A DNA stretch of 54,344 nt, taken from an uncultured Christensenellaceae bacterium. GTDB taxonomy: Bacteria; Bacillota; Clostridia; Christensenellales; Borkfalkiaceae. A program made the position numbers and the translations under genes. The notes under the pieces are model-generated. The model was given only the letters and a program-made list of their open reading frames with translations. It was not told the origin of the DNA and ran no database searches. The stretch is from positions 9,290 through 63,633 of the forward strand of contig CAJUJF010000011.1 of assembly GCA_910586825.1 (NCBI GenBank). Direction: 5' to 3'. Position 1 is the first letter of the stretch; each line of letters begins with the position of its first letter. Positions 1-8,328 of this stretch are shown piece by piece.

Positions 1-1
1 T

Positions 2-2137
2 CCGGCAGATAACACGGTTGAGGATAGACGGTTTACGCCCGGCGAAACGTTAAAAGTTATCAGAATTGCGCCTTATATTTATGACGGCGGTAAAATTTCG
101 ATCGCCTATCTCGGTGTAAAAACGACGCAGTACACCGTAACTTATCACGACGGAGCGGAGGGCGAAGACATTGCCGTTCCCGAAACGGCGACGGTAAACG
201 CAGGCGAAAAACACACGGTCGGCGAGGCGATTTCGCGCGAAGGCTTTGTATTCCAAGGCTGGACGGACGGAACCAATTCGTACCGCGCGGGCGACGAAAT
301 CACCGTTACGGGGAACGTGACGCTCACGGCGGTCTGGACGGCGGTCGGTCAGAATACCGTCACCTATGTCGGCGGCGGCGAAGGCGTAACGGGGCTTCCT
401 GCGGTTCAGAGCTTTGAAAAGGACGCCGAAGTCACGCTGACGAGTACGGTGCCCGTTCGCGCGGGATATGTGTTCGACGGTTGGGAGGTCACGAGCGGCG
501 GCGAAGCGGTTGCGGTTACCGACAATAAATTCACGATGCCCGAAGCGGACGTTGTGATCACGGCGAAATGGATCGCCGTTTACGAAGTGGTTTATGCGGG
601 CGCGGCAGATCTTCCCGAAACGGCGACGTATAAAGCGGGCGAAGAAATTACCCTTCCCGCGGATCCCGTTAAGACGGGGTATACTTTCTCCGGCTGGGAA
701 GTGAAACAAGGCGAGGACGAAGTTGCGGTCGTCGAAGGTAAATTTACGATGCCTGCGGGCGACGTTACGGTAACGGCGACCTGGACGGTTAACACTTATA
801 CCGTTACGTTTAAAGGCGAATCGGACATCACGGTAGAAAAAGCGTACGGAACTGCAATCGGCGATTGGAGTGGTTCCGTTACCGATCCTACGGAAAACGA
901 GTACGGGTTTGATTTCATAGGTTGGTATGTCGGCGATACGAAATTGACGGCGGAATACGAAGTGACGGAAAACGTGGAAGCCGTTGCGAAATACGCGAAA
1001 GAAATCGGTGAGGAAGGCAACGTTCTTCCGTTCACGGCAGATAATCCTGCGTGGATTTATACCTTGGAAAAAGGCAAGGCCGTTACGCTTTACGGAACGA
1101 TGACTTCGGGAGGCGCGGAGAATTTCCATTCGGCGATCATGTATCTGTTTGACGCTGCCGCGTCGAAACCGGACTTTTTGATGCGTTCCGACTGGTTCTT
1201 CGATTCGGTCGGAGGAGGCAATTCCATCCAAAACGGGGATAGCGCTACGCACGCAACCATGAATATCGTGGTCACGAAAGCGGTGGGACCTAATTGGGAC
1301 GTGTTCAAAAACGTGTTCAGCGATTCCGATATCGCCGTTACTTTCGATTGGACGGATGAGTCGACCATATACGTCGGCGTTCGGTATATGAATCCCGCGT
1401 ACAGTTCTGCCGAGTTCATGTATTATACGATTTCGGCGGCTGCGGATCATACGCTTGCGGAAAGCTATAAGGTCGGCGTGGGCGGCGAAGCTTGCCATAT
1501 CGTATTTACCGATATCAGGGAAGCGGGCATGGCTTTCACGAATCTCAGGCCTTCTGCGAACCAGAACCCTACGGAAGAAAATCCTGTCATTATCGGCTCC
1601 GAAGCGTTTAACGTCAATACGCAGGCGGCGTGGGGATGCGAAATCGCAAAAGGCGACAAAATTGTCATAAGCGGTACGCAGACTTCGAAAGGGGAATTGA
1701 ATCATCAGGAGACCGCCGTGGGCTTGATGTCCGATAAAACGGTGCATAATCCGTGTACGGGCGCTGCTTCTAAAATGCCTTATTTCCGCGGAGATGCTTG
1801 GGTTGACGGTTCAGTGGAAAACGGCGGCGTGCACACCGTTGCGGCCGAAAATTGGACGATAACGAAAAATGCGACGACGAACGGTTACGGAAGCGGTGAT
1901 TATTGGGTGGAGACGAAAGATCTGTTCAAGGATTGCGATCTTACGATCACCGTTGATTGGAGCGCTGTAACGCAAATTAAGATCACGTTATCCTACGTAA
2001 AGGGTGAAAAGAGTTACGTGCAGGATTTTGTGATTTCGGCGACGGAAGGTAATGAATTGAACGATCGCTATACCATGTTGCTTGGCTGTGCGGAATCGTA
2101 TGCGCGAATCACTTCTATTACGAAGACCGCCGTCTGA
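2..2137 (+). CDS. Surface protein with InlB-type repeats, 3' part only (5' truncated by window)
   Basis: The reading frame is open from base 2 with no start upstream, so the gene begins before the window. Four Listeria-Bacteroides/InlB B-type repeats follow each other, each ending in a G-W-x(n)-W or similar block (for example GYVFDGWEV ... VVITAKW and GYTFSGWEV ... VTVTATW), at about 125-330, 340-570, 580-790 and 800-1000. Behind them lie two related modules of about 170-190 residues (about 1020-1520 and 1590-2110) sharing the pattern G-T-x-T-S-x-G, V/DLF, D-x-D-(I/L)-x-(V/I)-T-(F/V)-D-W and I-S-A. No LPXTG signal is seen at the C-terminus, so the attachment mode is unknown. Such repeats are typical of exported adhesin-like proteins; the ligand cannot be told. 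A hairpin terminator follows directly. Confidence 0.85.
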   Translation, partial: PADNTVEDRRFTPGETLKVIRIAPYIYDGGKISIAYLGVKTTQYTVTYHDGAEGEDIAVPETATVNAGEKHTVGEAISREGFVFQGWTDGTNSYRAGDEITVTGNVTLTAVWTAVGQNTVTYVGGGEGVTGLPAVQSFEKDAEVTLTSTVPVRAGYVFDGWEVTSGGEAVAVTDNKFTMPEADVVITAKWIAVYEVVYAGAADLPETATYKAGEEITLPADPVKTGYTFSGWEVKQGEDEVAVVEGKFTMPAGDVTVTATWTVNTYTVTFKGESDITVEKAYGTAIGDWSGSVTDPTENEYGFDFIGWYVGDTKLTAEYEVTENVEAVAKYAKEIGEEGNVLPFTADNPAWIYTLEKGKAVTLYGTMTSGGAENFHSAIMYLFDAAASKPDFLMRSDWFFDSVGGGNSIQNGDSATHATMNIVVTKAVGPNWDVFKNVFSDSDIAVTFDWTDESTIYVGVRYMNPAYSSAEFMYYTISAAADHTLAESYKVGVGGEACHIVFTDIREAGMAFTNLRPSANQNPTEENPVIIGSEAFNVNTQAAWGCEIAKGDKIVISGTQTSKGELNHQETAVGLMSDKTVHNPCTGAASKMPYFRGDAWVDGSVENGGVHTVAAENWTITKNATTNGYGSGDYWVETKDLFKDCDLTITVDWSAVTQIKITLSYVKGEKSYVQDFVISATEGNELNDRYTMLLGCAESYARITSITKTAV

Positions 2138-2154
2138 TCGACCGAATAAGAACG

Positions 2155-2190
2155 AAAACCCCCTGCGAATTCCGCAGGGGGTTTTATTTT
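2155..2190 (+). terminator. Rho-independent terminator after the surface-protein gene
   Basis: A 13-bp perfect stem (AAAACCCCCTGCG at 2155-2167 with CGCAGGGGGTTTT at 2173-2185) and a 5-base loop are followed by a T-rich run. Confidence 0.9.
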
Positions 2191-2223
2191 GGGCAGAATC
2201 CACAAATGACAGAAGTGTATCCT

Positions 2224-2256
2224 CCTTATTTTTGTGCATATTGCACAAAAATAAGG
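2224..2256. promoter_or_regulatory. Perfect 15-bp inverted repeat upstream of the ABC ATPase promoter
   Basis: CCTTATTTTTGTGCA (2224-2238), spacer TAT, then its exact complement (2242-2256). It ends 23 bases before the -35 box of the following gene, where an operator would lie. A downstream T run is lacking, so terminator function is unlikely. The core TTGTGCATATTGCACAA has an odd centre and does not match Rex or CRP consensus spacing. Confidence 0.6.
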
Positions 2257-2279
2257 GAAAACATTAGATCATTTCACGA

Positions 2280-2308
2280 TTGATATTTTCGGCGCGATCG
2301 TGTAAAAT
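2280..2308 (+). promoter_or_regulatory. Sigma-A-type promoter of the ABC ATPase gene
   Basis: TTGATA (2280-2285), 17-base spacer, TAAAAT (2303-2308). Transcription would start near 2315, leaving a short leader with GGGAGG before the ATG at 2346. Confidence 0.8.
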
Positions 2309-2345
2309 AAGAATATCGAATTAAATTATTATTTGGGAGGAAATT

Positions 2346-4121
2346 ATGTCCGGTCTTTTACTCAAAGGCATTAACAAGGTTTATCCCGGCGGAAACCAAG
2401 CGGTGTTTGATTTCTGTCTCGACATTCGGGATAAAGAATTCATCGTTTTCGTAGGACCTTCCGGTTGCGGTAAGTCGACGACGCTACGTATGATCGCGGG
2501 GCTCGAAGAGATCACTTCGGGCGAGCTGTATATCGACGGCAAGCTGGTGAACGACGTCGTTCCCAAGGACAGAGATATCGCAATGGTTTTCCAGAACTAC
2601 GCGCTGTATCCCCACATGTCCGTGTACGACAACATGGCGTTCGGCTTAAAACTTCGCAAAGTTCCCAAGGAAGTGATCGACGAAAAGGTTAAGGCCGCCG
2701 CGGAGATCCTTGGCATTACCGATTATCTTTCCCGTAAACCGAAAGCGCTTTCCGGCGGTCAGCGTCAGCGTGTCGCGCTCGGCCGTACGATCGTCCGCGA
2801 GCCGAAGGTGTTCTTGCTCGACGAGCCTCTGTCGAATCTCGACGCGAAGCTCCGCGCGCAGATGAGAACGGAAATTTCCAAATTGCACGTGCGCCTTGCG
2901 ACGACGTTCATCTACGTTACGCACGACCAGATCGAAGCGATGACGATGGGTACCCGTATCGTCGTTATGAAAGACGGCTTCATGCAGCAGGTGGATACCC
3001 CTCAGAACCTCTACGACTACCCGATCAACCTGTTTGTCGCGGGCTTCATCGGCACGCCGCAGATGAACTTCTTCCGCGGCTCCACGATTACGGAAGAGGG
3101 CGGCAAAACGTACGTCAACTTTATCGGCGGAAACAAGATCGTTCTTCCCAAGGCGATCGTTGCCAAGATCAAGAATATCGACGACTATAAGAACACGGGC
3201 AAGGAAGTTACGCTCGGCGTTCGTCCCGAAGATATTCACGAGGACGACCTGTTCATTTCCAACTCGCCCGAAACGATCGTGAAGGCAAAAATCGACGTTA
3301 TCGAAAAGCTGGGCGCGGAGACGCAGATCTATTGCGACCTCGACTATAACAGCGATAAGAGTTCGATCGTCGACAACGCGGCTCAGATGATCGCGAAGAT
3401 CTCTTCGCGTGCGACGGTTAACCTCGGTGAAATTGTGGAACTTGCGTTTGACGCGAAACACATTCATCTCTTCGACGGCTATACCGAAGCGACGATGTTG
3501 GAGCGCGACGAGCATTACGACGTGATTCCCGAAAACGCGGAGGGCGCGGCGTTCGTACCTCCTACCCCTCAGGAAATGAAAGCGCAGATCGATGCGGCGC
3601 GCGTCGTCACCAAAGAAATGAAGAAACAGGCGAAACGCGACGCGAAGATGGCGGCGAAAAAGGCGGCGGCCAACGACGGCGAAGCGCAAGCGCAGAAAGC
3701 CGTGGAGATGGCGGCGGAGACTGCGGCGATCGAAGCCGCGCAGTTGCCGGCAACGCCCGTTGCGCCCGCTCCCGCAGTACCCGCGGAACCCGTAGTCGCC
3801 GCTCCCGCTGTGGAATCGGTTGTTGCGGATATTCCCGTTGCGGCGGAAGAAGTTCCCGCCGAGCCGGTGAAAGAAGAAAAACCGGTTGCGGAAAAACCGG
3901 CGGCAAAGCCCGCGGCGAAGCCGGCCGCGAAACCTGCGGCGAAACCCGCGGCAAAGCCCGCGGCGAAACCCGCGGCGAAACCCGCGGCAAAACCCGCGGC
4001 AAAACCCGCGGCAAAACCTGCGGCGAAACCTGCGGCGAAACCTGCGGCAAAACCCGCGGCGAAACCCGCGGCAAAACCTGCGGCAAAACCCGCCGCAAAA
4101 CCGCCCGTTAAGAAAGATTGA
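2346..4121 (+). CDS. msmX: Sugar ABC transporter ATP-binding protein, MsmX/UgpC type, with PAAK-repeat tail
   Basis: Cytoplasmic ATPase that powers carbohydrate ABC importers. Visible motifs are Walker A GPSGCGKST (37-45), Q-loop VFQNYALYP (Q83), signature LSGGQRQR (135-142), Walker B VFLLDE (155-160) and H-loop H193; a MalK/UgpC-like regulatory (TOBE) region runs to about residue 380. No permease or binding-protein gene lies beside it, as is usual for the multitask MsmX ATPase of Bacillota that serves several distant importers; that role is inferred. The protein is 591 residues, against roughly 370 for the family: the extra C-terminus is Ala/Pro/Glu-rich and then consists of 17 consecutive PAAK units ending PPVKKD. 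A GGGAGG site supports the ATG at 2346. It is monocistronic between a promoter and a terminator. Confidence 0.9.
   Translation: MSGLLLKGINKVYPGGNQAVFDFCLDIRDKEFIVFVGPSGCGKSTTLRMIAGLEEITSGELYIDGKLVNDVVPKDRDIAMVFQNYALYPHMSVYDNMAFGLKLRKVPKEVIDEKVKAAAEILGITDYLSRKPKALSGGQRQRVALGRTIVREPKVFLLDEPLSNLDAKLRAQMRTEISKLHVRLATTFIYVTHDQIEAMTMGTRIVVMKDGFMQQVDTPQNLYDYPINLFVAGFIGTPQMNFFRGSTITEEGGKTYVNFIGGNKIVLPKAIVAKIKNIDDYKNTGKEVTLGVRPEDIHEDDLFISNSPETIVKAKIDVIEKLGAETQIYCDLDYNSDKSSIVDNAAQMIAKISSRATVNLGEIVELAFDAKHIHLFDGYTEATMLERDEHYDVIPENAEGAAFVPPTPQEMKAQIDAARVVTKEMKKQAKRDAKMAAKKAAANDGEAQAQKAVEMAAETAAIEAAQLPATPVAPAPAVPAEPVVAAPAVESVVADIPVAAEEVPAEPVKEEKPVAEKPAAKPAAKPAAKPAAKPAAKPAAKPAAKPAAKPAAKPAAKPAAKPAAKPAAKPAAKPAAKPAAKPAAKPPVKKD
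3897..4100 (+). repeat. 17 x 12-bp tandem repeat coding for PAAK
   Basis: Seventeen in-frame 12-base units of the form CC(C/T/G)GC(G/C)GC(A/G)AA(A/G) encode PAAK without interruption. Units differ only at synonymous positions, so the repeat is old or selected at protein level, yet similar enough for slippage or unequal recombination to change copy number without shifting frame. Confidence 0.95.
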
Positions 4122-4132
4122 TCCCGTTTACC

Positions 4133-4168
4133 AAAGAGCGTTTGCCGATTCGGCAAACGCTCTTTTTT
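4133..4168 (+). terminator. Rho-independent terminator after the ABC ATPase gene
   Basis: A 15-bp perfect stem (4133-4147 with 4151-4165), ATT loop and a run of six T. Confidence 0.92.
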
Positions 4169-4185
4169 GAGGGAGGCGGAAATCA

Positions 4186-4214
4186 TTGACAAATTCCCGA
4201 AAAAGGGGTATGAT
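4186..4214 (+). promoter_or_regulatory. Promoter of the metal exporter-hisC-HAD operon
   Basis: TTGACA (4186-4191), 17-base spacer, TATGAT (4209-4214). AAAAGGAGG follows 10 bases before the ATG at 4250. Confidence 0.85.
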
Positions 4215-4249
4215 AAGTTACCGATTCTATCAAAAGGAGGACTGCGGAA

Positions 4250-5287
4250 ATGTGGTGGGAAGTGATTACCGATGCTTTGCTTGATACGCTGAAACTGTTT
4301 CCGTTCCTTTTTTTGCTTTATATTCTGATCGAACTCATGGAGCATAACACCCGAATCGGAAAGCCGAACGGCGCGCTGAACGGCAAGTTTGCGCCGCTTG
4401 TGGGCGCGGCGTCGGGATTGGTGCCGATGTGCGGGTTTTCGGTGATGGCGGCAAAGCTCTGGCAACATCGTCACGTAACGCTCGGAACGTTGCTTGCCGT
4501 GTTTATTGCGACGAGCGACGAGGCGTTTATCGTGTTGTTGCTTTCGGAAGCGGACTGGTTGAATAAAGTCGTATCCGTAATCGCGCTGTGCGGCTGTAAA
4601 ATCGTGCTTGGCGCCGCGGTGGGGTATCTTGCCGACGCGGTATCGGCGCGCGGGAAGCGGGCTTTGGCGCCGCTCTCTTCGTCTGTATGCGCAGGCGGAC
4701 ATGTGCACGGGCACCGCAGCGAGGCGGAAACACGCGGAAATTCCGATGAAATGCACGGCGGCGCACATGAAGAGGAACACACGCGGGAAGCGCACGCCCA
4801 TGAACACGGCGCATTTAGCGCGTGCGAACATAAGCACGGGAAAGAAAGCAATTTGTCTCTCTATTTTTTTGCGCCGCTGTTGCACGCTCTGAAAATCGCG
4901 GCGTTTATCCTCGTCGTGAATCTTGCGTTCGGGTATCTGTTTTTCGGGATCGGCGGCGGGGATTCGGAGGTCGGACAAGCCCGCGTCGTCGCATTTTTGC
5001 AGGGGTCGGGTTTCTGGTTTCAGCCGATCGTCTGTTGTCTTGTCGGGCTGATTCCGAATTGCGCTTCGAGCGTAGTATTGGCGCAGACTTACGCCGTGGG
5101 CGGGATCGCGTTCGGCGGTTGTCTTGCGGGGCTTGTCGTGAATGCGGGACTCGGCTATCTGGTGCTCATGCGCGACGTGAAGGATTGGAAGCGCGCGGCG
5201 TTGATCATTGCAGTCATGTCGGCGGCGGGGCTTGTCGCGGGATATGCGGCGAATGCGATCGGACTGATGATTCCGCCGTTGCGGTAA
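4250..5287 (+). CDS. Putative 10-TM heavy-metal/manganese exporter (DUF2899/ArsP_2-like)
   Basis: An integral membrane protein of 345 residues made of two hydrophobic halves joined by a His/Glu-rich loop at about residues 145-205, containing clusters such as HVHGHR, EMHGGAHEEEH and EHKHGKE. Both halves hold G-x-(V/I)-P-x-C motifs (LVPMCGFSV near residue 62 and LIPNCASSV near 265), a layout I associate with the putative heavy-metal exporter family annotated as 'putative manganese transporter'. The substrate is therefore probably a divalent metal bound by the loop, but it cannot be fixed from sequence. It is first in an operon: the next gene starts 13 bases after its stop. No metalloregulatory site or riboswitch is visible in the short leader. 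Confidence 0.75.
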   Translation: MWWEVITDALLDTLKLFPFLFLLYILIELMEHNTRIGKPNGALNGKFAPLVGAASGLVPMCGFSVMAAKLWQHRHVTLGTLLAVFIATSDEAFIVLLLSEADWLNKVVSVIALCGCKIVLGAAVGYLADAVSARGKRALAPLSSSVCAGGHVHGHRSEAETRGNSDEMHGGAHEEEHTREAHAHEHGAFSACEHKHGKESNLSLYFFAPLLHALKIAAFILVVNLAFGYLFFGIGGGDSEVGQARVVAFLQGSGFWFQPIVCCLVGLIPNCASSVVLAQTYAVGGIAFGGCLAGLVVNAGLGYLVLMRDVKDWKRAALIIAVMSAAGLVAGYAANAIGLMIPPLR

Positions 5288-5300
5288 TACGGGAGGGATT

Positions 5301-6359
5301 ATGAATTTTTTCAGTGAAAAGGCGCTTAGCGTCGTCCCGTATACGGCGGGGGAACAGCCCAAAGACAGACGCTATATCAAACTCAACACCAATGAAAATC
5401 CCTATCCGCCCACGCCGAAATTACGGGAGCTTTTTTCCACGTTCGATCCGTCCGCGCTGAAATATTATCCGGCGCCCGCTTCCGATGCGTTGCGGCGGGA
5501 AATCGCGCTTTGCGAGGGGACGGAGACAGAAAACGTGTTTTGCGGTAACGGGTCCGACGAAGTTCTGTATCTTGCGTTCGCGGCGTTTTTCGATCGGAAC
5601 AGAAGCGCATGTTTTGCCGATATCACCTATTCGTTTTACGAAGTGTTTGCAAAAATTCACGGCGTGCCGTACGTAACCGTGCCGCTTGATCACGATTTTC
5701 GCATCGATCCGGAAAAATTGCGCGCCGCACAATGCGCGGGGTATCTGATCGCCAATCCGAACGCGCCGACGGGCGTGGGGATCCCGCTTGCGGAAATGGA
5801 GGCGTTTACGGCTTCCGTGCCCGATAAACTCGTCGTCGCCGACGAAGCGTATATGGATTTTTACGGGCAATCCTGCGTGCCGCTCGTTCGGAAATATAAG
5901 AATCTGCTCGTCGTCAAAACGTTTTCGAAGAGCTATTCCCTCGCGGGAATCCGTTGCGGCTATGCGGTCGGAGACGCTGCGCTGATCGACGGGTTGTTTC
6001 GCATGAAAGACTGCATGAACTCTTATCCCGTTGACTCGTTTTGCGAAGCCGTTTGTTCCGTCGCGTTACAGGATCGGGAATATCATGCGGAAACGGTGCG
6101 GCTCGTGGTCTCCGAGCGGGAACGCCTGCGCGGAAGTCTGCTGGATTTGGGGTTCACGGTTCCCGAAAGCAAGGCGAATTTTCTGTTTGCGGGAAAGGCG
6201 AAAAAGAGCGGCGGGGAAATTTACCGCGCGCTGAAAGAGGAAGGCGTTCTCGTACGTTATTGGGATCGACCGATCCTGCGCGATTTTTGTCGTATTACCG
6301 TCGGTACGCCCGAAGAAAACCGTATTTTAATAGAAAAACTGAAAAAAATACTCTCGTAA
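5301..6359 (+). CDS. hisC: PLP-dependent aminotransferase, histidinol-phosphate aminotransferase-like
   Basis: Fold-type I aminotransferase of 352 residues, the usual HisC length. Visible motifs are LNTNENPY (28-35), NPNAPTG (152-158), the cofactor-binding DEAY (181-184), the PLP lysine K210 in KTFSKSYSLAG, and RITVG near the C-terminus. HisC converts imidazole-acetol phosphate to histidinol phosphate with glutamate; relatives act on aromatic keto acids or decarboxylate threonine phosphate. No other histidine or cobamide gene is nearby, and it sits between a metal exporter and an AraM/AraL-like pair, so the true substrate is open. GGGAGGG precedes the ATG. Confidence 0.82.
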   Translation: MNFFSEKALSVVPYTAGEQPKDRRYIKLNTNENPYPPTPKLRELFSTFDPSALKYYPAPASDALRREIALCEGTETENVFCGNGSDEVLYLAFAAFFDRNRSACFADITYSFYEVFAKIHGVPYVTVPLDHDFRIDPEKLRAAQCAGYLIANPNAPTGVGIPLAEMEAFTASVPDKLVVADEAYMDFYGQSCVPLVRKYKNLLVVKTFSKSYSLAGIRCGYAVGDAALIDGLFRMKDCMNSYPVDSFCEAVCSVALQDREYHAETVRLVVSERERLRGSLLDLGFTVPESKANFLFAGKAKKSGGEIYRALKEEGVLVRYWDRPILRDFCRITVGTPEENRILIEKLKKILS

Positions 6360-6369
6360 GAGGTGGATT

Positions 6370-7458
6370 ATGCGGCTCGCCGTCAATTCCGTACCGAAGA
6401 TAAATGCAAAAGAGGAAACGGAGGAGAATACGGTCGGGCTGTGTTTTTGTTCGGCGCAGGACGTGATTTCGGAACTGCTGCCGCGTCTCGGCGGAAAGGT
6501 GTTGCTTGCGGGAGACGCGGGCGCGATGTCCGCGTTGGCGCCGTTCGGAAGATCTTCCCGCACGGTTACGGTGGTCGCGGAAGAGGACGCCCTTCCGCTC
6601 TTTTCGATGCCGGACGGCATCGGCGCCGTGATCGCCGCAGGCGGGGCCAAAACGCTGTTGTCGGCGCGGTTTTTTGCGGGGATCCGTCGGATTCCCTGTT
6701 ATCTGTTTCCCGTTTCCGCCGACTTGTACGGCGTATTCGGCAAACGCGGAAAAGTGCGTCTGGGCGCACATGTTGCGGAAATGCCGCTTGCAGAAGGGCA
6801 GGTGTTTTACGATGCGTCTCTGCTCGGCAATTCGTTCGGCGACGGATACGGCGCGCTGTTGCTCGCGCGGCTTTCTCTGTTCGAGGACGGCGCGCTGTGC
6901 GCCTTTCGGATACGAACGGAAAATCCGTGCGCGGAACGCGCGCGGGAGATCCTCACCGAAATTGCGATTTCGCCGCGGGAGATATTGCAGTCCAATGCGG
7001 AACTGCGCCGTCTGGAAGGCGCGGGATTGCCCGCAGGAGAGGCGTTCGCGCTCGAAGGGTTACACCGCGCGGCGGGGGAGTCTTTGCCCTGCTGGCGGGC
7101 GTTCCGCGCGTTGACGGCGGTTTACGAAGCGTTCTTTGCGTCGGGTGTGCCGCGGAGGTATTTCGTTCCGGATTATGCGGCGCGCGCCGCGCGCGCGGGC
7201 GTGGAGCGTTGGGAGATTTCCGTGCCGACGCGGGCGGAATATGCGGCGCGGGCGTTGGCGTTCGAACGCATGCGCGCGAAGATGCGCGCGGAGATCTCCG
7301 CGATTCGTTCCGCAACGGCGGAATACGGTCGGGTGCTGGAAAATCTTACGGGAGAACCGCTTCCGGCGGCGGATCTTTCGGCGCTGAAAATCTTGCCGGA
7401 ACGTCATCCCGGCGGACTTTGCTCCGTGATTCGGGACTTCGGTTTATTGGAATTTTAA
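6370..7458 (+). CDS. Uncharacterised protein, possible degenerate AraM/glycerol-1-phosphate dehydrogenase-like
   Basis: A 362-residue soluble protein I do not recognise firmly. Its N-terminal 150 residues look Rossmann-like (GGKVLLAGDAGA near 40, then DGIGAVIAAGGAKTLLSARF near 82-101) in the order seen in the iron-ADH/AraM superfamily, and a helical, Arg/Ala-rich C-terminal half follows. The usual GSGTxxD nucleotide motif and a metal-binding His set are not evident, so an active dehydrogenase is doubtful. The next gene is an AraL/NagD-type HAD phosphatase; araL and araM are neighbours in Bacillus, which is the main support for the guess. It starts 10 bases after hisC with AAGAGGTGG in front. 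A longer frame from 6363 is an Arg-rich shadow. Confidence 0.75.
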   Translation: MRLAVNSVPKINAKEETEENTVGLCFCSAQDVISELLPRLGGKVLLAGDAGAMSALAPFGRSSRTVTVVAEEDALPLFSMPDGIGAVIAAGGAKTLLSARFFAGIRRIPCYLFPVSADLYGVFGKRGKVRLGAHVAEMPLAEGQVFYDASLLGNSFGDGYGALLLARLSLFEDGALCAFRIRTENPCAERAREILTEIAISPREILQSNAELRRLEGAGLPAGEAFALEGLHRAAGESLPCWRAFRALTAVYEAFFASGVPRRYFVPDYAARAARAGVERWEISVPTRAEYAARALAFERMRAKMRAEISAIRSATAEYGRVLENLTGEPLPAADLSALKILPERHPGGLCSVIRDFGLLEF

Positions 7459-7469
7459 AGGATAGGAAC

Positions 7470-8255
7470 ATGACGGAAGAAGAATTGCTTGAAAGTACCG
7501 ATTTGTTTTTGCTCGATTTGGACGGTACGGTTTATCTGAGCGAGAAACCGATCGGGGATATGATCGGTACGCTGTCGCGGTTGCGTAAAATGGGAAAGCG
7601 TATCGGCTATCTCACCAATAACTGTTCCAAAACGGTGCGGGAGTATGAAGTTTCTCTCCGTCGTATCGGAATTCTGGAAGACGGGGATCGGATTTTCACG
7701 CCGGGCGTCGCCGCCGCGGAGTTGTTGAAAACGGAATATCGGGGAAAACGCGTCCACGTTCTCGGAACGGACGCCATGAAGAATTATCTTGCGGAAGAGG
7801 GGATCGCGCTTGTCGATGCCGATCCGGAAGTCTGCTTGCTGGCGTACGACACCTGCGTAACGTTCGAGCGTTTGAAACGGTTCAACGAGTTCCTGCAAAC
7901 GGGCGCGCCCTATCTCGCCACGCATGCCGACGCGGTGTGTCCGACCGACGGATTCCCGATGCCGGACGTCGGGGCGTTTATCGCCTTTTTCGAATACGCG
8001 AGCGGGCGCCGTCCCGACGTCGTATGCGGCAAACCGCATACGGCGCTTTGGCGGTGCGTGCAAAAGGCGTACGGGCTTCCCGCAGAACGCGTTTGCATGG
8101 TCGGCGACCGCTTGTACACGGATATCCGTTTCGGCAACCGTCACGGTCTTCGCACGGCTCTGGTGCTGACGGGCGACGCCACGGAGGCGGATGCGGCGGT
8201 TTCGGAGGACAAGCCGGATTTGATTTTGCAAGATTTTAACGGGATTTTCGGATAA
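7470..8255 (+). CDS. HAD-IIA family phosphatase (NagD/AraL-like)
   Basis: A cytoplasmic sugar- or glycerol-phosphate phosphatase of 261 residues. Motif I is LLDLDGTVYL (about 12-21), the class-IIA TNNCSKT follows at about 50, a C2-type cap covers the centre, and motif III/IV KPH ... VCMVGDRLYTDI lies at 187-217, typical for NagD, AraL and PGP-type enzymes. These clear overflow sugar phosphates or repair damaged metabolites; the substrate cannot be read. It starts 11 bases after the AraM-like gene with AAAGGA upstream and ends the operon that began at 4250. The frame is open far upstream, but the 5' part is a shadow of the preceding gene. Confidence 0.88.
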   Translation: MTEEELLESTDLFLLDLDGTVYLSEKPIGDMIGTLSRLRKMGKRIGYLTNNCSKTVREYEVSLRRIGILEDGDRIFTPGVAAAELLKTEYRGKRVHVLGTDAMKNYLAEEGIALVDADPEVCLLAYDTCVTFERLKRFNEFLQTGAPYLATHADAVCPTDGFPMPDVGAFIAFFEYASGRRPDVVCGKPHTALWRCVQKAYGLPAERVCMVGDRLYTDIRFGNRHGLRTALVLTGDATEADAAVSEDKPDLILQDFNGIFG

Positions 8256-8328
8256 TTTGTTCCGAAAGGGTTTCAAAACGGTGAAAAGAGTGTTACAATA
8301 TAGACAGAAATATACGACGGAGGACGCT

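Noticed and set aside
50..1747. A 565-codon minus-strand frame at the window start
   Set aside because: Arg/Phe-rich mirror of the InlB-repeat gene, which shows clear repeat structure.
2224..2256. Rex or CRP operator upstream of the ABC ATPase gene
   Set aside because: The half sites resemble TTGTG...CACAA, but the palindrome has an odd centre and 17-base core, unlike the 18-base Rex box or TGTGA-N6-TCACA.
3897..4100. CRISPR-like array
   Set aside because: Units are 12 bases, contiguous and coding; there are no spacers and no cas genes.
3569..5362. A 597-codon minus-strand frame with (AAGF)n repeats
   Set aside because: The repeats are the reverse reading of the PAAK tandem repeat; it spans two real plus-strand genes, a terminator and a promoter.
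6363..8255. A 630-codon plus-strand frame covering two genes
   Set aside because: Its first two thirds are Arg/Gly-rich nonsense in another frame of the 6370 gene; only the part from ATG 7470 is a real HAD phosphatase.
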